DNA from: Paractinoplanes maris | GTDB lineage: Bacteria > Actinomycetota > Actinomycetes > Mycobacteriales > Micromonosporaceae | NCBI RefSeq assembly: GCF_023544465.1 | Contig: NZ_JALPVL010000004.1 | Location: forward strand, 558,001-622,000 | Length of the DNA: 64,000 nt | Direction: 5' to 3' | In this document: in pieces, positions 16,864-24,722 of the stretch | Numbering within the stretch: the first letter of the stretch is position 1 | Layout of the letters: every line of letters starts with the position of its first letter | The notes under the pieces: model-generated | The model's input: the letters and a program-made list of their open reading frames with translations, nothing else | The model's database searches: none | What the model was told of the DNA's origin: nothing | Program-made: the position numbers and the translations under genes

Positions 16864-16935
16864 GCCTGCATGGCTCAGCGGGAGAGCGTCCCTTTCACAG
16901 GGGGAAGGTCCCAGGTTCGAATCCTGGTGTGGGCA
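16864..16935 (+). tRNA. tRNA-Val(CAC)
   Basis: 72 nt: acceptor GCCTGCA/TGTGGGC, D-stem GCTC/GAGC, anticodon stem TCCCT/GGGGA with a closing U-G, loop TTCACAG (anticodon CAC, U33), T-arm CCAGG-TTCGAAT-CCTGG, A73. Ends 26 bp before the APH-like gene. Confidence 0.88.
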
Positions 16936-16961
16936 CTTCGCCGACGAATAGGCTCGCGCTC

Positions 16962-17906
16962 ATGACCGACGGCGACTGGAGGGATGGCGGGTTCAGGCAG
17001 CGCCGGCCCTCCAGGGAGACTTTCGCCTGGGTTGCGGCGTCGATGGGTCCGGGCAGTCGCGTCGTCGGTTGTCGCCGGTTGACCGGTGGCGTCTCCTCCG
17101 CCGTGCATCGGCTGACTGTCGAGCGACGTGGAGTACGAACGTTCGTCGTCCTGCGGCAGTACCCGGGCGGGCTCGGCCTGCAGGGGAGCTTGGAGAAGGA
17201 GATCGCCAACCTGGGTGTGGTGGCGGGAAGCGGGCTCCCGGTTCCGAGCATCCTGGCTGCTGATGTGGCCGGTGCTTGGACGGGTGGCGCGCCGTCGTTG
17301 TTGATGACACGGTTGCCGGGGCATGTCGACCTCAACCCGGCGGAACCTCGGTCGTGGATGACGAGGATCGCGGAGATTGCTGTATTGCTGCATTCCCTCG
17401 ATCTCCCCGCGAAGCTGTTCAGACCGTGGACGGATTCGTGGATCGCTCCTCGGGACGAGTTTCGGGTGCCGGTCGACGCTCAGAAGCCGGCTGTGTGGAG
17501 GGCGGCGTTCGGTGTCATGGTGGCGCCGCCGCCAAAAGACACTGCTGTCTTTCTGCACTGCGATCTCCTGCCCGTCAACATGCTGTGGTCGCGCGGGAGG
17601 ATCACTGGACTGACCGACTGGAACTCCATCCATCGGGGGTCGCGCGCGATCGACGTCGGGCACTGTCGGCGATACTTGGCGGCGCTCTACTCGCCTGAAT
17701 GGTCGGAGCAGCTTCGGTCGCTCTACGAGTCCATCGCCGGGATGACTCTCGATCCGTGGTGGGACCTGTATGCCCTGCTGCACTATGACGCCAGCGGGCC
17801 GAAATGGATCCGCGCTCAGGTCGCTGGGCGCCGTCCCGTCGATGTGCCCGGCATGACGTCCCGGGTCGAGGTTGTCATCGAGGCAGCGCTACGGCGCCTC
17901 GGATGA
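16962..17906 (+). CDS. Aminoglycoside-phosphotransferase-fold (APH) kinase
   Basis: I start at the ATG at 16962; the frame open to 16929 is tRNA sequence. 314 aa. The Brenner/catalytic motif is HCDLLPVNML (HxDxxxxN) and the metal-binding Asp is in LTDWNSI. The N-lobe has VLRQYPGGL and GSLEKEIANLGVVAGSGLPVPSILAAD. APH-fold kinases phosphorylate antibiotics, sugars or lipids; the acceptor cannot be told. It lies between tRNA-Val(CAC) and tRNA-Cys on the same strand, so it may be co-transcribed with the array. No strong ribosome-binding site is visible. Confidence 0.85.
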   Translation: MTDGDWRDGGFRQRRPSRETFAWVAASMGPGSRVVGCRRLTGGVSSAVHRLTVERRGVRTFVVLRQYPGGLGLQGSLEKEIANLGVVAGSGLPVPSILAADVAGAWTGGAPSLLMTRLPGHVDLNPAEPRSWMTRIAEIAVLLHSLDLPAKLFRPWTDSWIAPRDEFRVPVDAQKPAVWRAAFGVMVAPPPKDTAVFLHCDLLPVNMLWSRGRITGLTDWNSIHRGSRAIDVGHCRRYLAALYSPEWSEQLRSLYESIAGMTLDPWWDLYALLHYDASGPKWIRAQVAGRRPVDVPGMTSRVEVVIEAALRRLG

Positions 17907-17970
17907 CTGCGGGGTTCACTACCGGCTCGATTGTTGTGATGAGCATGTCCGAGGCCGCAGGTCTCACCAC

Positions 17971-18041
17971 GGTCGCATGCCCGAGTGGTCAGGGGGCCGC
18001 CTGCAAAGCGGTGTACGCCGGTTCGAGTCCGGCTGCGGCTT
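17971..18041 (+). tRNA. tRNA-Cys(GCA)
   Basis: 71 nt: acceptor GGTCGCA/TGCGGCT with a G1-U72 wobble, D-stem CCC/GGG, anticodon stem GCCGC/GCGGT, loop CTGCAAA (anticodon GCA, U33), 4-base variable region, T-arm GCCGG-TTCGAGT-CCGGC and U73, the CysRS determinant. CCA not encoded. Last member of the array. Confidence 0.9.
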
Positions 18042-18089
18042 CGACTGCCATCCGCTGTGGGGGCGATCGGGACGTGGCATGGTCGGGGC

Positions 18090-19016
18090 ATGGGTAACCG
18101 TGTGCTCGGGCTGGTCGTCCACCCCCGCAACGACGTCAGTGAATCCGTGGCGACCGTCACGAAGCTGGCCGGGGAGCAGGGCATCCGTGTCGTCGCGCGG
18201 CCGGCCGACGCCGAGCGGCTGGGGGCGGGGGTCGAGGCGATGGACGAGGCGGTGTTCGCCGGCGCCGTGGACTTCGTGTTCAGCCTGGGCGGCGACGGCA
18301 CCATGCTCGGCGCCATGCGGCTCGTCGCCGGTCGGCCGACGCCGGTGCTGGGGGTCAACCACGGCAACGTCGGCTTCCTCATCGAGGTGTCGCCCCGGCA
18401 GTTGCCGCGCGCGCTCGAGCGGCTGATCGCCGGCGATTTCAGCCTGGAACCGCACAGCTGCCTCGAGCTGACCGGTCACGGCGACGCCGCACTGGCCTTC
18501 AACGACGTGGTCCTCACGGCGACCACCCCGTGGACGGCGGTCAGCCTCGATCTGGAGATCAATGCCGTACGGCACGGCTACTTCCGCAGCGACGCCGTGG
18601 TGGTGTGCACGCCGACCGGGTCGACCGCCTACAACTACGCCGCGGGCGGCCCGATCATCTCGCCGTCCGCTCCGCTCATCGGCCTGACCCCGGTCGCACC
18701 GATGGCGGGCATCAGCCGGCCGATCGTCCTGGGCGGCGACGAGACCGTGCTGCTGCGGTCGCCCGGCGACGCGACCAGGTTGTCGCTCGACGGCGCCGCC
18801 GTCTTCACGGTCGCGGCGGGCACCGACATGGTGTTGCGCATGCGCCCGAACGCGACCAACGTCGTCCGCTTCGACCAGAGCACCCACGGCGCCCGGGCCC
18901 GGGTCAAGCTGAGCGTGCTCGACCTGCCGTTGCGCCCCGACCAGCTCATCGAGCTCGTCCCGGAGGAGCTGCGCGACCGTGCCCGCCGTCTGACCGACGA
19001 GGACGAGAGCGCCTAG
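18090..19016 (+). CDS. nadK: NAD kinase
   Basis: I start at the ATG at 18090 (MGNRVLGLVVHPRND); the upstream open frame covers tRNA-Cys. 308 aa. GGDGTMLGAMRLV is the GGDGT motif, VNHGNVGFLIEV matches the NxGxxGFL region, and TPTGSTAYNYAAGGPIISP is the conserved TPTGSTAY segment. Phosphorylates NAD+ to NADP+. The VRFDQSTHGARARVKLS segment fits the C-terminal lid. An inverted repeat terminator follows. Confidence 0.93.
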   Translation: MGNRVLGLVVHPRNDVSESVATVTKLAGEQGIRVVARPADAERLGAGVEAMDEAVFAGAVDFVFSLGGDGTMLGAMRLVAGRPTPVLGVNHGNVGFLIEVSPRQLPRALERLIAGDFSLEPHSCLELTGHGDAALAFNDVVLTATTPWTAVSLDLEINAVRHGYFRSDAVVVCTPTGSTAYNYAAGGPIISPSAPLIGLTPVAPMAGISRPIVLGGDETVLLRSPGDATRLSLDGAAVFTVAAGTDMVLRMRPNATNVVRFDQSTHGARARVKLSVLDLPLRPDQLIELVPEELRDRARRLTDEDESA

Positions 19017-19036
19017 CGTCGGTGCTCGACGGGAAG

Positions 19037-19070
19037 GCGCCGGGCCTGCGCCGATTGGCCGGCCCGGCGC
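19037..19070. terminator. Bidirectional hairpin between nadK and the amidohydrolase gene
   Basis: GCGCCGGGCC and GGCCCGGCGC are perfect 10-bp inverted repeats with a 14-base loop, centred between convergent stops. No U-tract. Confidence 0.75.
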
Positions 19071-19088
19071 AACAAACGGCGCACCACG

Positions 19089-20279
19089 TCAGAGGACCGT
19101 GCCGTTCTGTACGACCGTCCGACCCGGAGCCGGGCCCCAGAGCACGGCCGGCGACGCCAGCGGGTCGCCGTCGACGATCAGCAGGTCGGCCACCGCGCCC
19201 GGCGCCACCCGGCCGAGATCGTCGCGGCCCAGCAGCGTCGCGTTGACCGAGGTGGCCGACTTCAGCGCGGTCAGCGCCCCGTCCACCTCGACCTGCAGGC
19301 GCAGCCCGTTGAGCTGCTCGTCCTCCAGCACGCCCATCAGGTCCGTGCCGAAGCCGACCCGCACCCCGGCCTCCCGGGCGACCACCACCGCCTGCCGGCC
19401 CGCGTCCAGCACCTCGCGGTTCTTCGCGCGGGACACCGCGGCCATGCCCAGCGAGGCACCGCGCCGGTCCATCGCGTCGTACGCGGCCAGCGTCGGCACC
19501 AGGAACGCCCCCGCCGCGGCCATCGCGGCCGCCGTCGGGGCATCCAGCAGGTTGCCGTGCTCGATCGTGCGCACCCCGTTGTCGATGGCGTGCTTGATCG
19601 ACTCGGGGGAGTAGGCGTGCGCCGCCACGTAGCTGCCGCGCCGGGCCGCTTCCGTGGTGACCGCCCGGATCTCCTCCGGCGAGTACTGCGGGATGCGGAT
19701 CGGGTCGGTCAGCGACACCACGCCGCCGGACGCCATGATCTTGATGGCGTGGGCGCCACGGCGCAGCCGGTCCCGCACCGCCACCCGCAGGTTGTCCACG
19801 CCGTCGACGACCTCGCACGTGTGCGTGTTGCAGCCGCACACGTCGGAGTCGGCCGCCCGGAAGTCGCCGTGCCCACCGGTCTGGCTCAGCGCCGCCCCCG
19901 TCCACAGATAGCGCGGCGAGGGCAGCAGGCGTTCCTTGATCGCCCGGTCGAGTCCCGCGTCGCCGCCGGACGGGTCCCGCACCGTCGTGAATCCCCGCGC
20001 CAGCGCCGCGGCCAGCCGCTGGGCGGCGACCAGGGCCACATAGCTCAGCGGCCGGCTCTCGATCTCGAGCATGTTCAGGCCGATCCCGTACGCGTGGCAG
20101 TGCGCGTCGATCAGGCCGGGCAGCACGGTCCGCCCGCGGGCGTCGATCGTCCGGTCGGCCGGCTGCGGCGCGCCGCCGACGTCCGTGATCCGGCCGTCGA
20201 CGACATGCACCGAGCCCTCGGTCAGCTCGTCCGACACCCCGTCGAAGATCGTCGCGTTGACGATCGACAGGGAGGTCAC
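19089..20279 (-). CDS. Imidazolonepropionase-like metal-dependent amidohydrolase
   Basis: 396 aa; its ATG overlaps the hydantoinase B stop as ATGA. LPGLIDAHCHAYG holds the HxH metal ligands, ASGGVVSLTDP and VAAHAYSPESI the following metal-ligand region, IEHGNLLD the second His and VGFGTDLMG the catalytic Asp. A small beta-sandwich is formed by the termini (IDARGRTVLPG and VADLLIVDGDPL). Members hydrolyse cyclic amides, imidazolones, peptides or lactones. Last gene of the hyuA-hyuB-amidohydrolase operon, so it probably takes the ring-opened product or a related amide. Confidence 0.88.
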   Translation of the reverse strand: MTSLSIVNATIFDGVSDELTEGSVHVVDGRITDVGGAPQPADRTIDARGRTVLPGLIDAHCHAYGIGLNMLEIESRPLSYVALVAAQRLAAALARGFTTVRDPSGGDAGLDRAIKERLLPSPRYLWTGAALSQTGGHGDFRAADSDVCGCNTHTCEVVDGVDNLRVAVRDRLRRGAHAIKIMASGGVVSLTDPIRIPQYSPEEIRAVTTEAARRGSYVAAHAYSPESIKHAIDNGVRTIEHGNLLDAPTAAAMAAAGAFLVPTLAAYDAMDRRGASLGMAAVSRAKNREVLDAGRQAVVVAREAGVRVGFGTDLMGVLEDEQLNGLRLQVEVDGALTALKSATSVNATLLGRDDLGRVAPGAVADLLIVDGDPLASPAVLWGPAPGRTVVQNGTVL

Positions 20280-21997
20280 GCCGGCACCGCCCGCAGGGAC
20301 GACGTGGCGGCCGGATCCACCTCGAAGGTGGCCGGATCGACGACCACGCCGTAGTCCCGCGCCGCGGACGCGACCGACACGAAGCCGTTGCGGACGTCGG
20401 CCGCCACCTTCGACGGCTCACGGTCGAACGGGTTGCCGTAGCCCCCGCCGCCACCAGTGTTGTTGACCAGCACCTCACCCGTGTCGAGCAGGTTGTAGCT
20501 GCCGCCGGTGACCTTCTCGCGGTCGGTGCCCGGGTTGAGCACGATGTGGTTGTTGTCGCCCTCGGCCCCGCCGTCGATCGACCACGGCTTGGTCTTGGTC
20601 TTGTAGACGATGCAGATGCCGGTCGACGGCGCGGTGAACCGGTAGGACCGCTGCACGCCGACGCCGCCGCGGTTGCGGCCCGCGCCACCGGTGTCGGGCC
20701 GGTAGCCGTACGACTCGATGAACATCGGCGACTTGGTCTCGAGCACCTCGACCGGGTTGTTGCGGCAGCCCGGCTCGGAGATGTGCATGATGCCGTCGGC
20801 ACCGTCGCCGCTCGCGTGCCCGCCGAAGCCGACCGCCTCGTTGGTCGCCTCCAGCCAAGCCTCGCCGTTGCGCGGGTTCACGCCCAGCCCCATCATCGAG
20901 CAGACGTCGCCGCCGGAGCAGGCCGGCACCAGGTCGGGCATGCCCTGGGCCAGCGCCTTGAGCACCACCTCGCCGCCGAGCAGACCGGTCCACAGCGTGA
21001 AAGTGGGCATCGGCGGCACCGCGTGCATGACCGAGCCGGGCTCGGTGATCACCCGCAGCGGCCGGAAGTTGCCGGCCACGACCGGGCTGTCCGGAGTGGT
21101 CAGCGACTTGAAGATGAGGCTGCAGAACGCCTCGGTCTGGCCCACCGGCAGGTTGATCGGGCCGCGGACGTCCTTCTCGCTGCCGGTCCAGTCGACGATC
21201 ATCTCGTCGTCGGTCACGGTCACGGTGACGTTCATCTTGATCATGCGGTCGAGGTCGACGCCGTCCTGGTCGACGAAGTCGTACGCCGTCCAGGTGCCCT
21301 GGGGCAGCTTGGCCAGGGCGATCCGGGCCAGCCGCTCGCCGTGGTCGTTGATCGCGGCCATCGCCTCGGTCAAGACCGCCGCGCCATATTTTACAGCGAT
21401 CTCCTGCGTACGCCGGACGCCCGAGAAACAGGCCGAGACCTGGGCTTGGAGGTCGCCGATGGTGCGCTCGGGCATCCGGCTGTTGAACCGGACGACGTTG
21501 AAGATGTCCTCGTTCATCTCCCCCTGGCGGTAGAGCTTGGCCGCCGTGAAGAAGATGCCCTCCTGGTACATGTCGGTGGAGTCGAGGACGTAGCCGGGGT
21601 CCTTCTGCTTGAGGTCGAGCACGTGGATCCGGCAGGAGGTGAAGCCGATCAGCTCGCCGTCCACGTGCACCGGCGCGAAGACCAGCGGGTCGAGCGTGTG
21701 GGCGGACGACCAGTACGGGTAGTTCAGCAGGATCACGTCACCCGGGAGCAGCTTGTCCCGGCCGAGGAACTCCACCGCCTTCTTGATGCCGTGGTCGTTG
21801 CCGCGGGTGAACACGGCGATGCCGGGGGCGTCGGCCACCACGTCGCCGTTCGCGTCGTGGATCCCGATCCCGTAGTCGTGAATCTCGTAGACGACGGTGT
21901 TGTAGGCCGTCCGGCACAGGTTGCGGGCCATCTCCTCGGCCGCGGCCAGTAGGCCGTGCCGGATGACCTCGATGGTGATCGAGTCGACGGTGCTCAT
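20276..21997 (-). CDS. hyuB: Hydantoinase/oxoprolinase B subunit (HyuB family)
   Basis: 573 aa, full length. It begins with the family opening DSITIEVIRHGLLAAAEEMARNLCRTAYNTVVYE. The usual NDPYxGGxH segment is altered to NYPYWSSAHTLDP, which could change metal binding or substrate. The C-terminal GGGGGYGNPFDREP is typical. HyuB works with HyuA in ATP-dependent opening of 5-oxoproline, N-methylhydantoin or related rings. ATGA overlap with hyuA upstream and with the amidohydrolase downstream indicates a stoichiometric operon. Confidence 0.9.
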   Translation of the reverse strand: MSTVDSITIEVIRHGLLAAAEEMARNLCRTAYNTVVYEIHDYGIGIHDANGDVVADAPGIAVFTRGNDHGIKKAVEFLGRDKLLPGDVILLNYPYWSSAHTLDPLVFAPVHVDGELIGFTSCRIHVLDLKQKDPGYVLDSTDMYQEGIFFTAAKLYRQGEMNEDIFNVVRFNSRMPERTIGDLQAQVSACFSGVRRTQEIAVKYGAAVLTEAMAAINDHGERLARIALAKLPQGTWTAYDFVDQDGVDLDRMIKMNVTVTVTDDEMIVDWTGSEKDVRGPINLPVGQTEAFCSLIFKSLTTPDSPVVAGNFRPLRVITEPGSVMHAVPPMPTFTLWTGLLGGEVVLKALAQGMPDLVPACSGGDVCSMMGLGVNPRNGEAWLEATNEAVGFGGHASGDGADGIMHISEPGCRNNPVEVLETKSPMFIESYGYRPDTGGAGRNRGGVGVQRSYRFTAPSTGICIVYKTKTKPWSIDGGAEGDNNHIVLNPGTDREKVTGGSYNLLDTGEVLVNNTGGGGGYGNPFDREPSKVAADVRNGFVSVASAARDYGVVVDPATFEVDPAATSSLRAVPA

Positions 21998-24039
21998 GAG
22001 GCGGCCCCTTGAACGGTGATGACCATTTCGCCGTGCTCGCCGACGCGCAGCTGGTCGCCGGCGTGGATCACGGTGGTCGCGGTGTGCTCGTGGATGACGG
22101 CCGGTCCGGCGATCTCGTCACCGGCCAGCAGGGTCTCGCGGGTGAACAGCGCGTACGGGACGGCCGGCTGCTCGGCCGAGACGTAGACGTCGCGGTGACC
22201 CTCGGGCTGGGCCGGGCCCGAGTCCCGTACGGAAAGCTTGGGCAGCGTCGGCTTGTCGACCTGGCCCGAGGCGCGCAGCCGGAGCGTGGTGATCTCGATC
22301 GGGTCGTCCATCACGTGGCCGTACTGGCGCTCGTGGAGCTCGGTGAACTGCCGCTCGACGGCGGCCGCGATCCCGCTCGTACCGTCGGGAACCGGGACCG
22401 TGACGGTGTGCTCCTGACCGGCGTAGCGCACGTCGACGCTGCGGGTCAGCACCTGGTTCGCGGGCGCGAAGCCCTCGGCGCCGAGGGCTTCGGCGGCCTC
22501 GGCGGCCATCTCGGCGTAACCGGCCGCGGTGCCGGGCGAGTCGAGTTCGGCCAGCGAGGTGACCGCGGTCCGCGCGAAGTCGTGCTGCACGTCGGCGAAG
22601 AGCATGCCGAACGCCGAGAACGCGCCCTGCCCGGGCGGCACGATCACGGTCGGGATGCCCAGCTCGTGCGCGACGTCGACGGCGACCAGGCCGCCCCCGC
22701 CGCCGAACGAGAGCAGCGCGAAGTCCTTGGGGTCGCGGCCGACCTCGACCGTGATCGCCCGGACCGCGCCCATGATCTTCGTGGTCGAGATCCGGATCAT
22801 GCCGCGGGCCAGGCCCAGCGGGGTCATGTCGAGCTTGGTGGCCAGCGGTTCCAGGGCGCCCAGGGCAAGCCGGTCGTCCAGGCTGAGCCGGCCGCCCAGC
22901 GCGGCCGTCGTGCCCATGTAACCGACCGCGAGCGCGGCGTCGGTGAAGGTGGGCTGGGTGCCACCCTTGCCGTAGGAGGCCGGGCCGGGGTCGGCGCCCG
23001 CACTCTGCGGACCGACCTGCAGCGCGCCGGCGTCGTCGAGCCAGGCGATCGAGCCACCGCCGGCGCCGATGGTGTGGATGTAGAGCGACGGCGTGTTGAT
23101 CGGCAGGCTCTCGAACTCGGCGCCCTGGTGCAGCACCGGCTCGCCGTCGATGACCAGCGACGCGTCCAGGCTGGTGCCGCCCATGTCGATGGTGATCAGG
23201 TTGGGCCGGCCGATCAGCTCGCCGAACGCGGTGGCGCCGATGACCCCGCCGGCCGGGCCGGAAAGGATCAGGCTGACCGGCTGCTCCCGGGCCGAGCGGG
23301 CGGTCATCGCACCGCCGCCGGAGCGGGTCATCAGGAACCGGCCGTCGAAGCCGCCACCGGCCAGCTCACCCTCGAGGCGCTCCAGGTAGCGGCGCACGAT
23401 CGGCTTGACGTAGGCGTCGAGCACGGCGGTGCTGGTGCGCTCGTACTCGCGGTACTCGCGGGACAGCTCGTGCGAGACGGTCACGACGACGTCCGGGGCG
23501 ACCTCGGCGAGGATCTCGCGCATGCGCGCTTCGTGGGCCGGGTTCGCGTACGAGTGCAGGAACGCCACCGCGACCGAGTCGTAGCCGCGCTCGGCGATCG
23601 TCGCGGCGACCGTACGGGCGGCTTCCTCGTCCAGCGGCAGGTGCACCGAGCCGTCGAACAGACTGCGCTCGGGCACCTCGAAGGTGTCGTACCGCTCGAC
23701 CAGGGCCGCCGGCTTCTTGTACGTGATGTCGTAGTTCGTCCGCCGGTCGGTCCGCCCGAGCAGGTACACGTCGCGGAAACCGGCCGTGCCGACCACCGCC
23801 GTCCGGGCCCCGGTGCGGGTGAGCAGCGCGTTGAGCCCGAGCGTGGTGCCGTGGGTGAACATGCCGACCTCGGCCATCGGCGCCTCGGTCGTGCCGAAGG
23901 CGTCCAGGACGCCCGCGGTGGGCTGCGACGGGGTGGTCGGCACCTTCCCGAACCGGATCTCACCGGTGGCCGGCGTCAGTTCGACGACGTCGGTGAAGGT
24001 GCCGCCGACGTCGATCGCGACGCGGCTGTTGCTGGTCAT
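21994..24039 (-). CDS. hyuA: Hydantoinase/oxoprolinase A subunit (HyuA family)
   Basis: 681 aa. The ASKHA-type phosphate-1 motif is RVAIDVGGTFTDVVEL; ITIDMGGTSLDASLV is the second. GTTLGLNALLTRTGA and SHELSREYREYERTSTAVLDAY are family hallmarks, and DPGPASYGKGGTQPTFTDA is near the ATPase core. It supplies the ATP-using half of the ring-opening enzyme whose B subunit overlaps its stop. First gene of the minus-strand operon, divergent from the ABM/ABC genes across 329 bp. Confidence 0.92.
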   Translation of the reverse strand: MTSNSRVAIDVGGTFTDVVELTPATGEIRFGKVPTTPSQPTAGVLDAFGTTEAPMAEVGMFTHGTTLGLNALLTRTGARTAVVGTAGFRDVYLLGRTDRRTNYDITYKKPAALVERYDTFEVPERSLFDGSVHLPLDEEAARTVAATIAERGYDSVAVAFLHSYANPAHEARMREILAEVAPDVVVTVSHELSREYREYERTSTAVLDAYVKPIVRRYLERLEGELAGGGFDGRFLMTRSGGGAMTARSAREQPVSLILSGPAGGVIGATAFGELIGRPNLITIDMGGTSLDASLVIDGEPVLHQGAEFESLPINTPSLYIHTIGAGGGSIAWLDDAGALQVGPQSAGADPGPASYGKGGTQPTFTDAALAVGYMGTTAALGGRLSLDDRLALGALEPLATKLDMTPLGLARGMIRISTTKIMGAVRAITVEVGRDPKDFALLSFGGGGGLVAVDVAHELGIPTVIVPPGQGAFSAFGMLFADVQHDFARTAVTSLAELDSPGTAAGYAEMAAEAAEALGAEGFAPANQVLTRSVDVRYAGQEHTVTVPVPDGTSGIAAAVERQFTELHERQYGHVMDDPIEITTLRLRASGQVDKPTLPKLSVRDSGPAQPEGHRDVYVSAEQPAVPYALFTRETLLAGDEIAGPAVIHEHTATTVIHAGDQLRVGEHGEMVITVQGAAS

Positions 24040-24368
24040 CGTGAGTTCGCCTTTCGCCTTTTCCCGCGCACACGGCGACGCCGCTGTTTGTCAGGGCGGG
24101 AGTGACAGCTGACGAGAAGAGGCCCGTTGTCCGGCGGGCGAGGGGGTCAGCTGATGGTCGTCGCCGGTTGGCGCGGCGAGGCCCCGAACTTGTCACAGCC
24201 GTTTCTGGGGTGTCAATCGGTGCTGGTGGGGGCGTCCCTCGCCGGGAACGGGCCGTCGGGCGGCCCTGCACAGCGCCGCCCGCCGCCGCTGTGCTCGGCG
24301 CACATCCGTGGCGGAACGGCCACCGTCAGCATTTGCCAACTCCAACACCCGAGACACCGGGGGTACCA
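24040..24368. other. Divergent intergenic region between hyuA and the ABM-fold gene
   Basis: 329 bp without a convincing gene. AAAGGCGAAC before the hyuA ATG can serve as ribosome-binding site. GGGGGT precedes the ATG at 24369. I find no clear palindrome, so the operator of the PucR-type regulator encoded downstream cannot be placed. Confidence 0.5.
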
Positions 24369-24680
24369 ATGGTCCGCAGCGTCCTCACCCTTCGAGCGGC
24401 CGCCGGCCACGGCGACGACCTCGAGGCCTTCTACGCGGATCAGCGGATCCTGGAGCGGGCCCGGACGTTCCCCGGGTGCCGTGCCGCCGAACTGTTGCGA
24501 TCCGTTGACGACAGCCCCGCGACCCACCTGGTCATCGCCGACTGGGACTCGGCCGCGGACTACCGCAACTGGGTCGACGACCCGTGGCGAGCCTCTTTGT
24601 CCGAGGGGCTCTTCGCACTGCTGGACATCCGGGACGACGAGCCGCTCGTTGGCGGAGTCTTCGAGCTCGTCGAGCCCTGA
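24369..24680 (+). CDS. Antibiotic-biosynthesis-monooxygenase (ABM) fold protein
   Basis: I start at the ATG at 24369 (MVRSVLTLRAAAGHGDDLEAFY); in-frame upstream codons give no domain. 103 aa, the usual size for a single dimeric alpha/beta-barrel unit. FYADQRILERARTFPGCRAAELLRS and WDSAADYRNWVDDPWR match the ABM pattern in which residues around E/S and W line the cavity. Such proteins are cofactor-free monooxygenases, isomerases or haem-binding proteins. First gene of the plus-strand unit, 42 bp before the binding-protein gene. Confidence 0.75.
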   Translation: MVRSVLTLRAAAGHGDDLEAFYADQRILERARTFPGCRAAELLRSVDDSPATHLVIADWDSAADYRNWVDDPWRASLSEGLFALLDIRDDEPLVGGVFELVEP

Positions 24681-24722
24681 TTCCTCGATCTTCTTTTCTG
24701 AACGCGTATAAGAGGAGCACCA

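Noticed and set aside
14900..18100. Integrated phage or ICE at a tRNA site
   Set aside because: No integrase, attachment-site duplication, excisionase or phage structural genes in the window.
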